NCBI GenBank assembly: GCA_964520325.1
Contig: CAZFOB010000004.1
Coordinates: forward strand, 124,001 to 188,000
Source of the DNA: CAZFOB01 sp964520325
GTDB taxonomy: Bacteria; Actinomycetota; JAICYB01
Direction: 5' to 3'
Length of the DNA stretch: 64,000 bases
A program made the translations under genes and the position numbers. Below the pieces are notes generated by a model. It was not told the DNA's origin. It did not search any database and saw only the letters and a program-made list of their open reading frames with translations. Below, piece by piece: positions 34,237-43,080 of the stretch; positions within the stretch are counted from its first letter, which is position 1; each line of letters starts with the position of its first letter.

Positions 34237-35000
34237 CAGGCGTCGTCTCCGAGGTACGCGCGGATCACTTCAGGGTGCTGGCGAACCACGTCCGGCTTGC
34301 CTTCGGCGAGCATCTGTCCGAACGCGAGGCAGTACACGTAGTCGCACACGCGAACGACCATCGGCACGTGGTGCTCGATCATCGCGATCGACAGGCCGAA
34401 GTCCTTGCGGAGCTCGAGCAAGGTGTCGCCGAGCTCTTCGGACTCTTCGGGCCCCATCCCCGAGGTCGGTTCGTCCAGCAGCAGGAGGTCGGGATCTGTT
34501 GCGAGCACCGTTGCGAGCTCGACGCGCTTCAGATCGCCGTATGGCAGACCCGCGACCTGTTCGTTGAGCAGGTGTCCGAGCTTGAGCAGGTCGATGAGAC
34601 GCTCGGCACGGTCGGTGAGATCGTCTTCCGAGCGGAAGCTGCGTGGGTGTCCGACCATGCCGGAGACGGTGCCGTATTCGGCGCGAAGGTGCTGCGCCGA
34701 CTTGAGGTTGTCGCGCACGGTCACGCCCTTGACCATGCCGACATTCTGGAACGTGCGTCCCATACCGAGCGCCGTCCGCTCGTGCACACCAAGATCCGTG
34801 ACGTCCTGACCCTTGAAGCGCACGACCCCGCTGTCCGGTGCGTAGAAGCCGGTGACGATGTTGAACGCGGTCGTCTTCCCGGCGCCATTCGGGCCGATGA
34901 TGCCGACGATCTCCCACTCGCCGATCGTCATCGTCACGTCCGAATTGGCCCGGACGCCACCGAAGGTGATGGACGCGTGTTGGACTTCAAGCACGGACAT
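34236..35000 (-). CDS. livG: Branched-chain amino acid ABC transporter ATPase LivG
   Basis: A 254-residue LivG-type ATPase: GIIGPNGAGKTTAFNIVTGF (Walker A), GMGRTFQNVGMV (Q-loop region), LPYGDLKRVELATVLA (LivG-type signature), LLLLDEPTSGMGPEE (Walker B) and MIEHHVP (switch His). ATG 35000 starts at SVLEVQHASITFGG; the longer frame upstream runs into livM and looks non-coding. Start and livM end overlap by 14 bp. Confidence 0.92.
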   Translation of the reverse strand: MSVLEVQHASITFGGVRANSDVTMTIGEWEIVGIIGPNGAGKTTAFNIVTGFYAPDSGVVRFKGQDVTDLGVHERTALGMGRTFQNVGMVKGVTVRDNLKSAQHLRAEYGTVSGMVGHPRSFRSEDDLTDRAERLIDLLKLGHLLNEQVAGLPYGDLKRVELATVLATDPDLLLLDEPTSGMGPEESEELGDTLLELRKDFGLSIAMIEHHVPMVVRVCDYVYCLAFGQMLAEGKPDVVRQHPEVIRAYLGDDA

Positions 35001-36291
35001 CGTTAACGAGCACCTCCCGCAATCCTCGGTCTTTGATGTCGAACTTGCGTCCGAGCACCCATTGCGTGATCGGACGGATCTGTTGACCGATGCCACCAGG
35101 GAACAAGGTGAGCGTCAGCAGCAGAAGGAGGGGGCCGAGCACGAGTGCGGCCGCGCCGGGCGTCAGGTCGGGCAGGCCCGGGATCGACGTCAGAGCCGTC
35201 GAGGCACCCGGGATGTTCTCGATGAGGTAGCCGATGAGCGCGAACATCGCCGATCCGATCACGATGCCCGGCCGGCTTTTCAGTCCGCCGACGACGGTCA
35301 TGATGATGAAGATCAGCGCGAGCTGGAAGTTGAAGCCCTCGGCCGACACTTGCGTGTTCGAGTGCGCGAGGAGCGCTCCGCCGAGTCCCGCGAAGATCCC
35401 GGACAGCACGAAGGCGAACAAGGTCATCAGCGTGACGTTGACCCCGAATGTTGCTGCGACGCGGGGGTTCTCGCGAAGGGCGAGGAGCGCGCGCCCACCC
35501 TTGGTCGACATCAGCCGGTAGTCGACCCATAGGACGAGGGCGAGGAAGAGCAGGCAGAGGTAGTAGTAGCGGTGGTCGGACGAGAACAGCGACGGGCGCG
35601 GGGCATTTTGGCCGGCCGCCCCCCCTGTGAGGAATTCGACCTTGAAGAGCGTCTTCTCAGCGAAGAGTCCATAGGAAAGTGAGACGAGCGCGAAATACAG
35701 GCCTCGCACTCGAAGGGAAACGAGACCGAGGACGAATGCCTGGAGGCCGCCGACGGCCATGGCGACGATGACGGCCACGAGGAACGGCGCCTCGGCCTGC
35801 GACACCATGTACGCCGACGTGAACGAGCCGATGCCGACGAACGCTTGGTGGCCGAGCGAGATCTGCCCGGTGTAGCCGATCAGGACGTTGAGCGACAGGC
35901 CGATGATCGCGTACGTGACTGCTTTGGTGAACAACCCGACATCGGAGGCCGGCTGCGCCGCGGGGAAACCGACGACGAGGGCGGCGACGGCCGCAAGCAC
36001 GAGGCCTCGCGCGACCCAACCTGCCTGGGACGGGCGATACCCGTCCTGCCGGGGGATCGGTTCGCCGACCGATCCGAGGCTGACGGCGGCGTCGGCGGCC
36101 GCCTGACCGGTGGGGACAGGGTCGCCGGGCTGCGCACGGTGCGTCCGCTGCTCGACGGTTTTCTCTTCCTCGGCCAGCGCCTCGAGCATCTCGTCGAGTG
36201 TGTCGTCCACGGTGGGCTCGTTGCGCTTCGCGGCCGGCCGGTTCTTCGCGGACGCCTTTGCTGGTTTCTTGCGTGACCCGGTCTTGCTCAT
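34987..36291 (-). CDS. livM: Branched-chain amino acid ABC transporter permease LivM
   Basis: A 434-residue permease with the LivM core IGYTGQISLGHQAFVGIGSF, VRGLYFALVSLSYG and ATFGVNVTLMTLFAFVLSGI. Before the first membrane helix (about residue 90) is an unusual soluble N region of about 88 residues, Lys/Arg-rich at first (SKTGSRKKPAKASAKNRPAA) and then acidic (DDTLDEMLEALAEEEKT). The basic and then acidic tail probably lies in the cytoplasm. ATG 36291 overlaps the livH stop. Confidence 0.9.
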   Translation of the reverse strand: MSKTGSRKKPAKASAKNRPAAKRNEPTVDDTLDEMLEALAEEEKTVEQRTHRAQPGDPVPTGQAAADAAVSLGSVGEPIPRQDGYRPSQAGWVARGLVLAAVAALVVGFPAAQPASDVGLFTKAVTYAIIGLSLNVLIGYTGQISLGHQAFVGIGSFTSAYMVSQAEAPFLVAVIVAMAVGGLQAFVLGLVSLRVRGLYFALVSLSYGLFAEKTLFKVEFLTGGAAGQNAPRPSLFSSDHRYYYLCLLFLALVLWVDYRLMSTKGGRALLALRENPRVAATFGVNVTLMTLFAFVLSGIFAGLGGALLAHSNTQVSAEGFNFQLALIFIIMTVVGGLKSRPGIVIGSAMFALIGYLIENIPGASTALTSIPGLPDLTPGAAALVLGPLLLLLTLTLFPGGIGQQIRPITQWVLGRKFDIKDRGLREVLVNDVRA

Positions 36292-37262
36292 GTCGCCTTC
36301 CCGAGGAGTCCCTGCGGACGCGCGATCAGCACGGCCAGCAGGATGATGAACACGATGAATGTGTCGGGGCTCGGGATGCCCGCGAACGCCGACGACTTGA
36401 GCGCGATGCTCTCGGCGACGCCGATAACAGCCCCGCCGACGAACGCGCCGGAAAGACTGTTCATACCGCCGAGGATGGCGGCTGTGAACGCGGGGATGAG
36501 CACCGACAGCGTCATGAAGCCCGGCCCGAACGTCCCGGAGATCGGCGCGTTGAGCACGCCGGCGAGGCCACCGAGCATCGCGGCCATACCCCAGGTCGCT
36601 GCGGCCACGGCTCTTGTCGAGATCCCCGCGAGCTCAGTGGCAACCGGTTCCTGCGCGGCGCCGAGCAAGGCGAGCCCATAGCTCGTCCGGTTGAAGAAGA
36701 ACGCAAGCCCCACGCCGAAACCGATCAGCACGAGCACGAGCAGCATTCGCTGATCCGAGACGAGCACGCCGAAGATCGAGAGTCGGTCGGTGCGACCGAG
36801 CGCAGGCGAGATCGTTCGCAGGAGCGGTCCGCCGATCCAGAACTCGAGTCCGATGAAGAGGAGCGCAACGCCGGCCGTTGCGACGAGAAGGATGACGCGC
36901 GGTGAGGAGTAGAGCGGCCGGATGATGAAGCGCTCGGTTCCTAAGCCCAGCACCACGGCCGTGGCCAACGCGATAACGACGCAGATCGCGTACGGGACGT
37001 TCCGCTCGAGCAGAAGCCACATCACGTAGATCGCAACCGTTCCGAACTCGCCCTGAGCGAAGTTGAAGATGCCGCTCGACTTGTAGATGAGCACCAGTCC
37101 CAGCGCGACGAGGCCGTACATGGCACCGTTGACGAGACCGATGACGAGCGCCTGGCGGAGGTCGTTCGCGAGGATGAAGATGAGCAGAGCGAGAACCGCA
37201 CCGGTGCCGATCCGCTGACGCGGAGTCGACTCCTTGATCTGCGTCAGGAGCTTGTCGGCCAT
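36288..37262 (-). CDS. livH: Branched-chain amino acid ABC transporter permease LivH
   Basis: A 324-residue permease with LivH features: LVNGAMYGLVALGLVLIYKS, IFNFAQGEFGTVAIYV and AAILGGMNSLSGAFVGGAVIG. It forms the channel with LivM. ATG 37262 lies 2 bp after the binding-protein stop, so the operon order is small membrane protein, binding protein, livH, livM, livG, livF. All subunits are separate here, in contrast to the fused system at 777-4528. Confidence 0.92.
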   Translation of the reverse strand: MADKLLTQIKESTPRQRIGTGAVLALLIFILANDLRQALVIGLVNGAMYGLVALGLVLIYKSSGIFNFAQGEFGTVAIYVMWLLLERNVPYAICVVIALATAVVLGLGTERFIIRPLYSSPRVILLVATAGVALLFIGLEFWIGGPLLRTISPALGRTDRLSIFGVLVSDQRMLLVLVLIGFGVGLAFFFNRTSYGLALLGAAQEPVATELAGISTRAVAAATWGMAAMLGGLAGVLNAPISGTFGPGFMTLSVLIPAFTAAILGGMNSLSGAFVGGAVIGVAESIALKSSAFAGIPSPDTFIVFIILLAVLIARPQGLLGKAT

Positions 37263-37264
37263 CG

Positions 37265-38704
37265 TCAGAACTTGGACGCGAACGGTGTCGTCGTCGTGTA
37301 CTCGAGCCGTCCGCAGTCCAGCTTCAACAACGTCACTGATGTCGCACCGAAATGCGGCGTTGGCCCGTACTTGACCGGCGAGAAGACGTTGGACGCGAAC
37401 GCCTTCCCTGACGTGATCGCTTTGATCAGCGTCTGCCGGCTTATGTCGGGGCCGTCCGCTTCCATCAGGAGTCGAATCGTCTTCTCGATGCCCCAGAGAA
37501 GGATGCCGATGTCATCGGGAGTGCTGGAGCCTCCGTTCTTCTTGCGATAGGCGGGCTTGTACGCGGCGTCGTAGCGGTCGATGACGTCCATCTGGACCAT
37601 CGGTGATAGGACGCGGATGTCGGGGAACGGCGGTGGCGGACACGTGGCCTTGGCGACGAGGTTGACCCCGACCGACAGCCCGGGGCCGACGTAGGTCGGT
37701 TGGTAGGCCTGCTGCTTCGCGCTCGAGACGAGGAAGCTGAACACCGTCGGCGAGATCAAGGCATAGACGACCTCGGCGCCTTTTCCCTTCAAGTTCGAGA
37801 CCTGGGTGTCGGTTTGCGTCTTTCCGGCGTCCTTCGCGAGCCGGCCGATGTAGACGATCTGCAAACCGTTCTTCTTCGCCTCAACCTTGAAGCTCTCGAT
37901 CGTCTCGTTCAGCAGCGGCGAGTCGGTGAGCACCATCCCGACCTTCGTCTTCTTCACCTGGTTCTTGATGAGTTGCCCGAGCTGGACGTTCTGCTGCGAG
38001 TACGTCTCGGACAGAGCGAAGTAGTTCTGCAGGCTCCGGAACGGTCCCTCCGTCACGCCGGGCGAGAAGTACGGGACGCCGACGCTCGCCGCGTATTCGG
38101 CGCAGCTCTTGATCTGGTCGACGCCGCCACCGCCGATGAGGACGAACACCTTCTCCTTCTCGACGAGCTCCTTGCAGACGGTTCGTGCCGTGGCCGGATC
38201 GAAGTGGTCGTCGCGAGAGACCACCTGGATCCGCCTGTTGCCGAGTCCTTTGATCGCGCCGGCGTTCTCTGAGTAGACACCGACGGCCTCGCGGAACGTC
38301 GACACAGCCGCAGCACCGGTCTCCGGCGCATGGATGCCGATCTTGATCGTGCTTGCGGTGATGCCGGTCCGGTCCATCGGCCCCGACGGGGCACTCGACG
38401 CAGCCGGCGCCGATCCGCCGCCGGCCGGCGCGGAGCCGCCACCAGCAGGCGTGCTGCCCCCACCGCCCGTCGGCGCGCCCTTTCCACCACCGCCACCACC
38501 GGCGCTCGGCGCCGTGCCATCGGTCGGCACTTCGCCGGTTGTTCCGCCGTCGACCGGGACGCCTCCGTCGACGGATCCGTCGGTTTCTGTGCCGGTCTGG
38601 CCCTCACCGGCCGCGATGACAGACCCAGCCACTCCCGCCTTCTGGCCGCACGCGGAGCCAAGCATGAGGACGGCCACGATCAGCGGCCACAACTTCGTGC
38701 GCAT
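37265..38704 (-). CDS. Branched-chain amino acid ABC transporter substrate-binding lipoprotein
   Basis: A 479-residue Liv-type binding protein. Lipobox LGSAC near residue 19 anchors it to the membrane; a long disordered Gly/Ala/Pro/Thr-rich linker (about 25-110, with repeated GGGSAPA units) then separates the anchor from the binding domain (about 115-479: ITASTIKIGIHAPETGAAAV, VISRDDHFDP-like DD segment, FVLIGGGGVDQIKSCAEYA). The linker could let the domain reach through a thick wall. The start ATG at 38704 overlaps the upstream small gene stop. Confidence 0.88.
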   Translation of the reverse strand: MRTKLWPLIVAVLMLGSACGQKAGVAGSVIAAGEGQTGTETDGSVDGGVPVDGGTTGEVPTDGTAPSAGGGGGGKGAPTGGGGSTPAGGGSAPAGGGSAPAASSAPSGPMDRTGITASTIKIGIHAPETGAAAVSTFREAVGVYSENAGAIKGLGNRRIQVVSRDDHFDPATARTVCKELVEKEKVFVLIGGGGVDQIKSCAEYAASVGVPYFSPGVTEGPFRSLQNYFALSETYSQQNVQLGQLIKNQVKKTKVGMVLTDSPLLNETIESFKVEAKKNGLQIVYIGRLAKDAGKTQTDTQVSNLKGKGAEVVYALISPTVFSFLVSSAKQQAYQPTYVGPGLSVGVNLVAKATCPPPPFPDIRVLSPMVQMDVIDRYDAAYKPAYRKKNGGSSTPDDIGILLWGIEKTIRLLMEADGPDISRQTLIKAITSGKAFASNVFSPVKYGPTPHFGATSVTLLKLDCGRLEYTTTTPFASKF

Positions 38705-39009
38705 CAGCCCTGACCTGCCTTCGTGGAAGAAAGGGCATCCTCTTTCTGTTTCGCAAGCGCTTTGCTCACGGCGCCCTGGCGGCGCTCCGGTTCAGCAGCC
38801 TCCTCTGTGCGACCGAGCTCGCGGCTCAGGTAGATCGCGCCGGCGATCACGAGGGGGATGAGGAGGTAGACGATCCCGGGCATGTTGCCGAAGACATCGG
38901 TCCCGGCCGAGAGGGGTTGCGGAGTCTGAGCGAGAGCGAGTCCGGGCATCGCGACGATGGCCGACGCGGCGATCAGTATGTGGACGGCTCTCTTGACGAA
39001 ACGGCTCAT
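38704..39009 (-). CDS. Small membrane protein at head of liv operon
   Basis: About 101 residues: an N-terminal signal-like helix (VHILIAASAIVAMPGLALAQ), a short outside loop, a membrane helix (GIVYLLIPLVIAGAIYLSREL), and a charged cytoplasmic tail (EPERRQGAVSKALAKQKEDA). ATG 39009 has AGGAGG six bases upstream. No family known to me. Being first in the liv operon, it may stabilise or regulate the importer; that is inference from position only. Confidence 0.65.
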   Translation of the reverse strand: MSRFVKRAVHILIAASAIVAMPGLALAQTPQPLSAGTDVFGNMPGIVYLLIPLVIAGAIYLSRELGRTEEAAEPERRQGAVSKALAKQKEDALSSTKAGQG

Positions 39010-39116
39010 CGTCGTCCTCCTAATCCGGGGACACCCCGGACCCCGGCCGTGATTCGCAGTATGAAGTGCGTTGCGGAGCGGCGTCCAACGTCGGGGAGAC
39101 CCCCGAACCTCCCGTG

Positions 39117-39638
39117 TCAGCCTCTGAGCCCTTCGGTTACCCACGTCGCGTGCATCACCTGGTGTCCGGCATTGGTGATGAGTACCCCGCCGATGGTGCC
39201 GTCGGCCCACGGTGCCCCCGGCAGCGGTGTCGCGAGCTGCTCGTCGGACAATTCGTCCAGAAGCTTCAAGGTGTCGGCGCGGGCGGTTTCGAGATCGGCG
39301 ATCAGGGTGTCGAGGTCGTCGGTTTTGTGCTGGGCGACGTTGTCCTCGTTGCCTTTGTGGACGAACGCCATGATCTCTTCGCGTGTGCGTCCGCCCTGCG
39401 TGAGCCCGACTGGGTCATCGTTGCCCGAGATCCCACGCCGGATCATCGCCTGGAACGCGCGTTCGATCATGGCGAGATGGGCGATATGGTCCTTGGCCGA
39501 CCACGGTTCCGCACTCGGCGCCTCGCTTTCGGTGCACGGCCGGGTGAGGTCGTCGGCAGACAATGCCCTGAAATGTGCGATGAACTTCGCGAGTTCGGTG
39601 TCGAGCGACTGCTTGATCGTTGCGCGGTCATACGCCAC
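39117..39638 (-). CDS. DinB-like/DUF1706-type protein
   Basis: A 173-residue four-helix protein of the DinB-like superfamily: PWSAKDHIAHLAMIERAFQA carries the first His, and TNAGHQVMHATWV the last His pair, giving the usual three-His metal site. Related proteins include thiol-dependent S-transferases and maleylpyruvate isomerases (mycothiol users). Exact role unknown. GTG 39638 follows AGGAGG at five bases. Confidence 0.75.
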   Translation of the reverse strand: MAYDRATIKQSLDTELAKFIAHFRALSADDLTRPCTESEAPSAEPWSAKDHIAHLAMIERAFQAMIRRGISGNDDPVGLTQGGRTREEIMAFVHKGNEDNVAQHKTDDLDTLIADLETARADTLKLLDELSDEQLATPLPGAPWADGTIGGVLITNAGHQVMHATWVTEGLRG

Positions 39639-39668
39639 TTCGGCCTCCTGTTCTTCTTCTGACGGTCT

Positions 39669-40820
39669 CTACGGACGCAGTCGGACGTCGATGCCGAGCT
39701 GGCGCGCGATGATGATGCGCTGCACCTCGCTCGTTCCTTCTCCGATCTCGAGCACCTTCGCGTCGCGGTAGAAGCGCGCGACGGGGAACTCTTCGATGTA
39801 CCCGTAGCCGCCGTGCACCTGGACGGCCTCGCGCGCGACATCGACGGCCATCTCGGTCGCGAACAACTTTGCCATCGATGCTTCGATCTTGAACGGCAGT
39901 CCGTCCTGACGGAGCCGTCCCGCGTGATAGACGGCGAGGCGCGCGTGATGGATCTGTGTGGCCATGTCGGCCAGCTTGAACTGGATGGCCTGAAATTCGC
40001 CGATAGGCCTGCCGAACTGTTTCCTGTCTTTCACGTACTCGAGGCAGGCGTCGAGACAGCCCTGCGACTGACCAACCGCAAGCGCGGCGATCGCGATGCG
40101 TCCGTCATCGAGCTGCGCGAGGAACTGGTTGAACCCTTTGCCAGGCTCACCGAGGAGGTGGGAGCTCGGAACGCGGCAGTCGACGAACGCGAGCTCGCGT
40201 GTGTCCGATGCGTGCCAGCCGATCTTGCGGAGGCGACGGCCGATCTCGAAGCCCGGCGTGCCCACCGGGACGATGAACGCGGAGATCTGTCCGTCCTCTG
40301 TTCGCGCTGTGGCGATCGCGAGCAGTGAGATGTCGGTGCCCGCGTTGGTGATGAACATCTTGGTGCCGTTGATCACGTACTCGTCACCGTCGGCCTTGGC
40401 AGTGGTCTGCGTGCCGCCGGCGTCGGAACCTGCACCGGGTTCGGTGAGCGCGAACGCACCGATGTTCTTTCCGGACGCAAGCGGCACCAGCCAGCGTTGT
40501 TTCTGCTCTTCGGTTCCGAAGTGGTAGAGGAGGTTGCACACAAGCGAGGTGTGGGCCTCGATCGTGATCGACACACTCGGGTCGGCCCGTCCGAGTTCCT
40601 CGATGCACAGCAGGTACGAGAGATAGTCGGCTCCCGCTCCTCCGTACTGCTCGGGGATGGGGAGGCCGAGGAAGCCTTGCTCGCCGCAGGCGAGCAAGGT
40701 TTCCGTGGGGAAGATGCCGCTCTCGTCCGCGTCGGCGGCCTTCGGCCGCACGACGCGGTCGACGAAGCTGATCAGGACTTTGCGGAACGCCTCATGGTCG
40801 GTGCCGAGGATCGGGTTCAT
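39669..40820 (-). CDS. Acyl-CoA dehydrogenase
   Basis: A 383-residue acyl-CoA dehydrogenase with FALTEPGAGSDAGGTQTTA, NGTKMFITNAGTDI, RKQFGRPIGEFQAIQFKLAD, VQVHGGYGYIEEFPVARFYRD and IGEGTSEVQRIIIARQL, where the Glu of EGTSE is the catalytic base. It oxidises an acyl-CoA to the 2-enoyl-CoA, passing electrons to ETF. The sequence suits a short- or branched-chain enzyme (isovaleryl-, isobutyryl- or butyryl-CoA), which would link the Liv importers to the methylcrotonyl-CoA carboxylase; substrate choice is inference. Confidence 0.92.
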   Translation of the reverse strand: MNPILGTDHEAFRKVLISFVDRVVRPKAADADESGIFPTETLLACGEQGFLGLPIPEQYGGAGADYLSYLLCIEELGRADPSVSITIEAHTSLVCNLLYHFGTEEQKQRWLVPLASGKNIGAFALTEPGAGSDAGGTQTTAKADGDEYVINGTKMFITNAGTDISLLAIATARTEDGQISAFIVPVGTPGFEIGRRLRKIGWHASDTRELAFVDCRVPSSHLLGEPGKGFNQFLAQLDDGRIAIAALAVGQSQGCLDACLEYVKDRKQFGRPIGEFQAIQFKLADMATQIHHARLAVYHAGRLRQDGLPFKIEASMAKLFATEMAVDVAREAVQVHGGYGYIEEFPVARFYRDAKVLEIGEGTSEVQRIIIARQLGIDVRLRP

Positions 40821-40875
40821 CGGTCCTGACGGTAACGCTTCGGCGTGCCGACCGGGGCCGGGATACTGGCCCCGT

Positions 40876-41904
40876 ATGTGGGATCAGTTGCATCGTCCTG
40901 CCGTGTACCGGAGCGCGGTTGCGATCGTCGCGCTTCTCGCCCTGCTCGGGGGGTGGTTCGGAGCTACGAAGTTGCTCGACCGCCCGCAGGCGGCCGACGT
41001 GGTGAAGAGTGTCCCGGCGACGAGTTCCCCGACCGCAGTACCCGGGCCGGGTCCGATCGTCGTCCACGGGGCCGGAGATGTGAACCTCGACCCACGCCAG
41101 CTCCACCTGCTGTCGGAGGGTTACGACGCGCCGTGGACGGGCGTGCGAGATCTCTTCGCCTCCGACGACGTCACGATCGTCAACCTCGAGTGCGGAGCGT
41201 CGCCGCTCGGTGACCCCGTGCCCGACAAGCAGTTCAACTTCAAGTGCCCGCGCGGGTTCGAGGCGATGCGCAAGAACGGGGTCGACGTCGCGAATCAGGG
41301 CAACAACCACTCCATGGACTACGGCAAGGCTGCGATGCTCGACGCTCGCTCCCGCTTGAGCCGCGCCGGCGTGGCGCCGGTCGGTACGGGCAACAATGCC
41401 ACCGAAGCAAACGAGCCGGCCATCATCGAGGTGCGCGGCAAGACGGTCGCCGTGCTCGGATTCGGCGGCGTCATCCCGTTCCGCGATTGGCTGGCCACAG
41501 GCAACCGTCCAGGTATGGCCGACGGTGACGACATCGCGTCGATGGTGCGGGCAGTCGAGGCGGCGGATGCGCTGGCCGACTACGTCTTCGTCACCATCCA
41601 TTGGGGGGCCGAACTCGACACCGCTCCGCGTGCCGATGACGTCGAACGCGCGCACGCGATGATCGACGCCGGGGCGGACGGTATCTTCGGCCACCACGCT
41701 CACCGGTTGCAACCGCTCGAGTCCTACAAGGAACGTCCGATCTTCTGGGGCCTCGGTAACTTCGTCTGGCCGCGCCCCGGTCCGACCGCGGTCGGTGAGA
41801 TCACCGTCAACGAGGACGGCACCTTCGAGGCTTGTCTGATCCCCGGACGCACGGTGGGCGGACGTCCGACCCTCGACCCTCCGGGCACGTGCCCAAAGAA
41901 GTGA
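40876..41904 (+). CDS. CapA/PgsA-type metallophosphatase-like protein
   Basis: A 342-residue membrane-anchored protein: one N-terminal helix (AVAIVALLALLGGWFGATKL), then a CapA-fold domain with GAGDVNLDPRQ, VTIVNLECGASP, VANQGNNHSMDYG and GADGIFGHHAHRLQP, ending with IFWGLGNFVWP. These are the metal-binding motifs (D, N-E, NNH, GHH) of the PGA_cap family, linked to poly-gamma-glutamate or capsule synthesis but often of unknown substrate. ATG 40876 starts right before the anchor helix. Confidence 0.87.
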   Translation: MWDQLHRPAVYRSAVAIVALLALLGGWFGATKLLDRPQAADVVKSVPATSSPTAVPGPGPIVVHGAGDVNLDPRQLHLLSEGYDAPWTGVRDLFASDDVTIVNLECGASPLGDPVPDKQFNFKCPRGFEAMRKNGVDVANQGNNHSMDYGKAAMLDARSRLSRAGVAPVGTGNNATEANEPAIIEVRGKTVAVLGFGGVIPFRDWLATGNRPGMADGDDIASMVRAVEAADALADYVFVTIHWGAELDTAPRADDVERAHAMIDAGADGIFGHHAHRLQPLESYKERPIFWGLGNFVWPRPGPTAVGEITVNEDGTFEACLIPGRTVGGRPTLDPPGTCPKK

Positions 41905-41919
41905 TCGCCGTTGCTTCGG

Positions 41920-42309
41920 CTATCGGCTTCCGCAGGTGGGCCAGGGAGCCCACCGCCGGTCCTGGAACAAGCGGTATGCGACTTGGGTCTGACGGAAGGC
42001 GTTCACGTCTCTCGGGTCGCTCCCGGGGCCGTCGTAGTCGCTCCACGTCGCCTTCGAGAACTGCCAGAGGCCGAGGTAGGTACCGCCGGGCGAGGCCGCC
42101 TTGGGGTTGAGCCCGCTCTCGCAGTCGGCGACGCGTATCGCCTTGTTGTCGTTGCCGCCCCAGCCGCGCTTGATCTGACGGATGACCTTCGCTTCCTCGG
42201 CGTCGCTCACCGTCCCGCGTGAGGACGGAGCGGCGACGGCCCACGCCGGCGCGCTCGAACCGGCGAGCATCCCGGTGACCGCTGCTGCGATGATGATGAT
42301 CTTCCTCAT
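41920..42309 (-). CDS. Secreted lysozyme-fold (Rpf/transglycosylase-like) protein
   Basis: A 129-residue secreted protein: signal peptide (KIIIIAAAVTGMLAGSSAPAWA) and a small lysozyme-like domain with VADCESGLNPKAASPGGTYL, GLWQFSKATWSDYDGPGSDP and VAYRLFQDRRWAPWPTCG. The Glu in CESG matches the catalytic Glu of Rpf/transglycosylase domains that cut peptidoglycan. ATG 42309 is chosen because it overlaps the upstream stop (ATGA) and has GGGGAGG six bases before it. Confidence 0.85.
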   Translation of the reverse strand: MRKIIIIAAAVTGMLAGSSAPAWAVAAPSSRGTVSDAEEAKVIRQIKRGWGGNDNKAIRVADCESGLNPKAASPGGTYLGLWQFSKATWSDYDGPGSDPRDVNAFRQTQVAYRLFQDRRWAPWPTCGSR

Positions 42310-42932
42310 GCGCATCCTCCCCATGGGCTAAAGCCTCGCTGCTCGAACAGCCGGTATGCGACGACGGTCTGTTGATAGGCCGTCGCGTCGCGCGGGTCGT
42401 CCCCGGCACCGCCGTAGTCGCGCCAGGTCTGACGTTGCATCTGCCACAACCCGAGGTTGCTCTCACTCGGCGAGGCAGCGGCTGGGTTCAGTCCGCTTTC
42501 GCAGTCCGCGACGCGTATCGCCTTGTCGTCATCACCGCCCCATGCCTGCCTGATCTGCGCCATAACCTCCTCGCGGTCCGGGCTCCGACGAGCTGCCGGG
42601 GCGGCTGTGGGCTTGGGCGCGGGCGGGGGTGTTGGTTTCGGGGTGGGCTTGACCGTCGGTTGCGGCGTGGGCTGTGGGGTCGCAGCCACGGTCGCGATCG
42701 GAGCGGCGGACGGGGTGGGGAGGACCCGCAGGGCCGGCGCTTGGGTCGGGCTGGGTTTCGTCGGCGCGGTGACCTTGAGGACGATCTCGATCGGGCGCAC
42801 CGTCGCCGTGGGTCGGTCGAGCATCGCCGCCGCAGCGACGATCTCGACGTTCGTGGGCCTGGACAGAAACAACACAACTGCCACAGTAACCACGATCGCG
42901 CTCAAGCAGCACGCAAAGAACACTCGCATCAA
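42306..42932 (-). CDS. Membrane-anchored lysozyme-fold protein with Pro-rich stalk
   Basis: A 208-residue paralogue of the next gene. One N-terminal membrane helix (FFACCLSAIVVTVAVVLFL), a Pro/Thr/Ala-rich stalk (about 55-115, with PTPQPT and PTPKPT repeats), then the same catalytic domain: IRVADCESGLNPAAASPSES, LGLWQMQRQTWRDYGGAG and VAYRLFEQRGFSPWGGCA. The stalk would span the cell wall. The pair looks like a tandem duplication in which one copy is anchored and the other released. Confidence 0.85.
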   Translation of the reverse strand: MMRVFFACCLSAIVVTVAVVLFLSRPTNVEIVAAAAMLDRPTATVRPIEIVLKVTAPTKPSPTQAPALRVLPTPSAAPIATVAATPQPTPQPTVKPTPKPTPPPAPKPTAAPAARRSPDREEVMAQIRQAWGGDDDKAIRVADCESGLNPAAASPSESNLGLWQMQRQTWRDYGGAGDDPRDATAYQQTVVAYRLFEQRGFSPWGGCA

Positions 42933-43044
42933 TAGGGTTGTTTGGAAACTCCACCCTACCGACGCTACGACTGGATGAGAGCGAACTCGGCGAACTCGCC
43001 GTCCCTCATGCGCTTTCTCCCCGACCAGACGATCGAGCTGGCCA

Positions 43045-43070
43045 ATTGATCAGTGGGCCAACTGATCAAT
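43045..43070. promoter_or_regulatory. Perfect 10-bp inverted repeat ahead of beta-helix gene
   Basis: ATTGATCAGT (43045-43054), six bases, ACTGATCAAT (43061-43070). The exact palindrome lies ten bases upstream of the ATG at 43081 and next to the ribosome site GGGAGG. It could be a repressor operator, or as RNA a hairpin near the ribosome site. The two arms sit in a 17-bp imperfect direct repeat beginning GGCCAA. Confidence 0.7.
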
Positions 43071-43080
43071 GGGAGGATGC

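Noticed and set aside
38334..38861. Pro-rich plus-strand frame opposite the Liv binding protein
   Set aside because: Pro-rich composition is simply the complement of the Gly-rich linker in the minus-strand lipoprotein.
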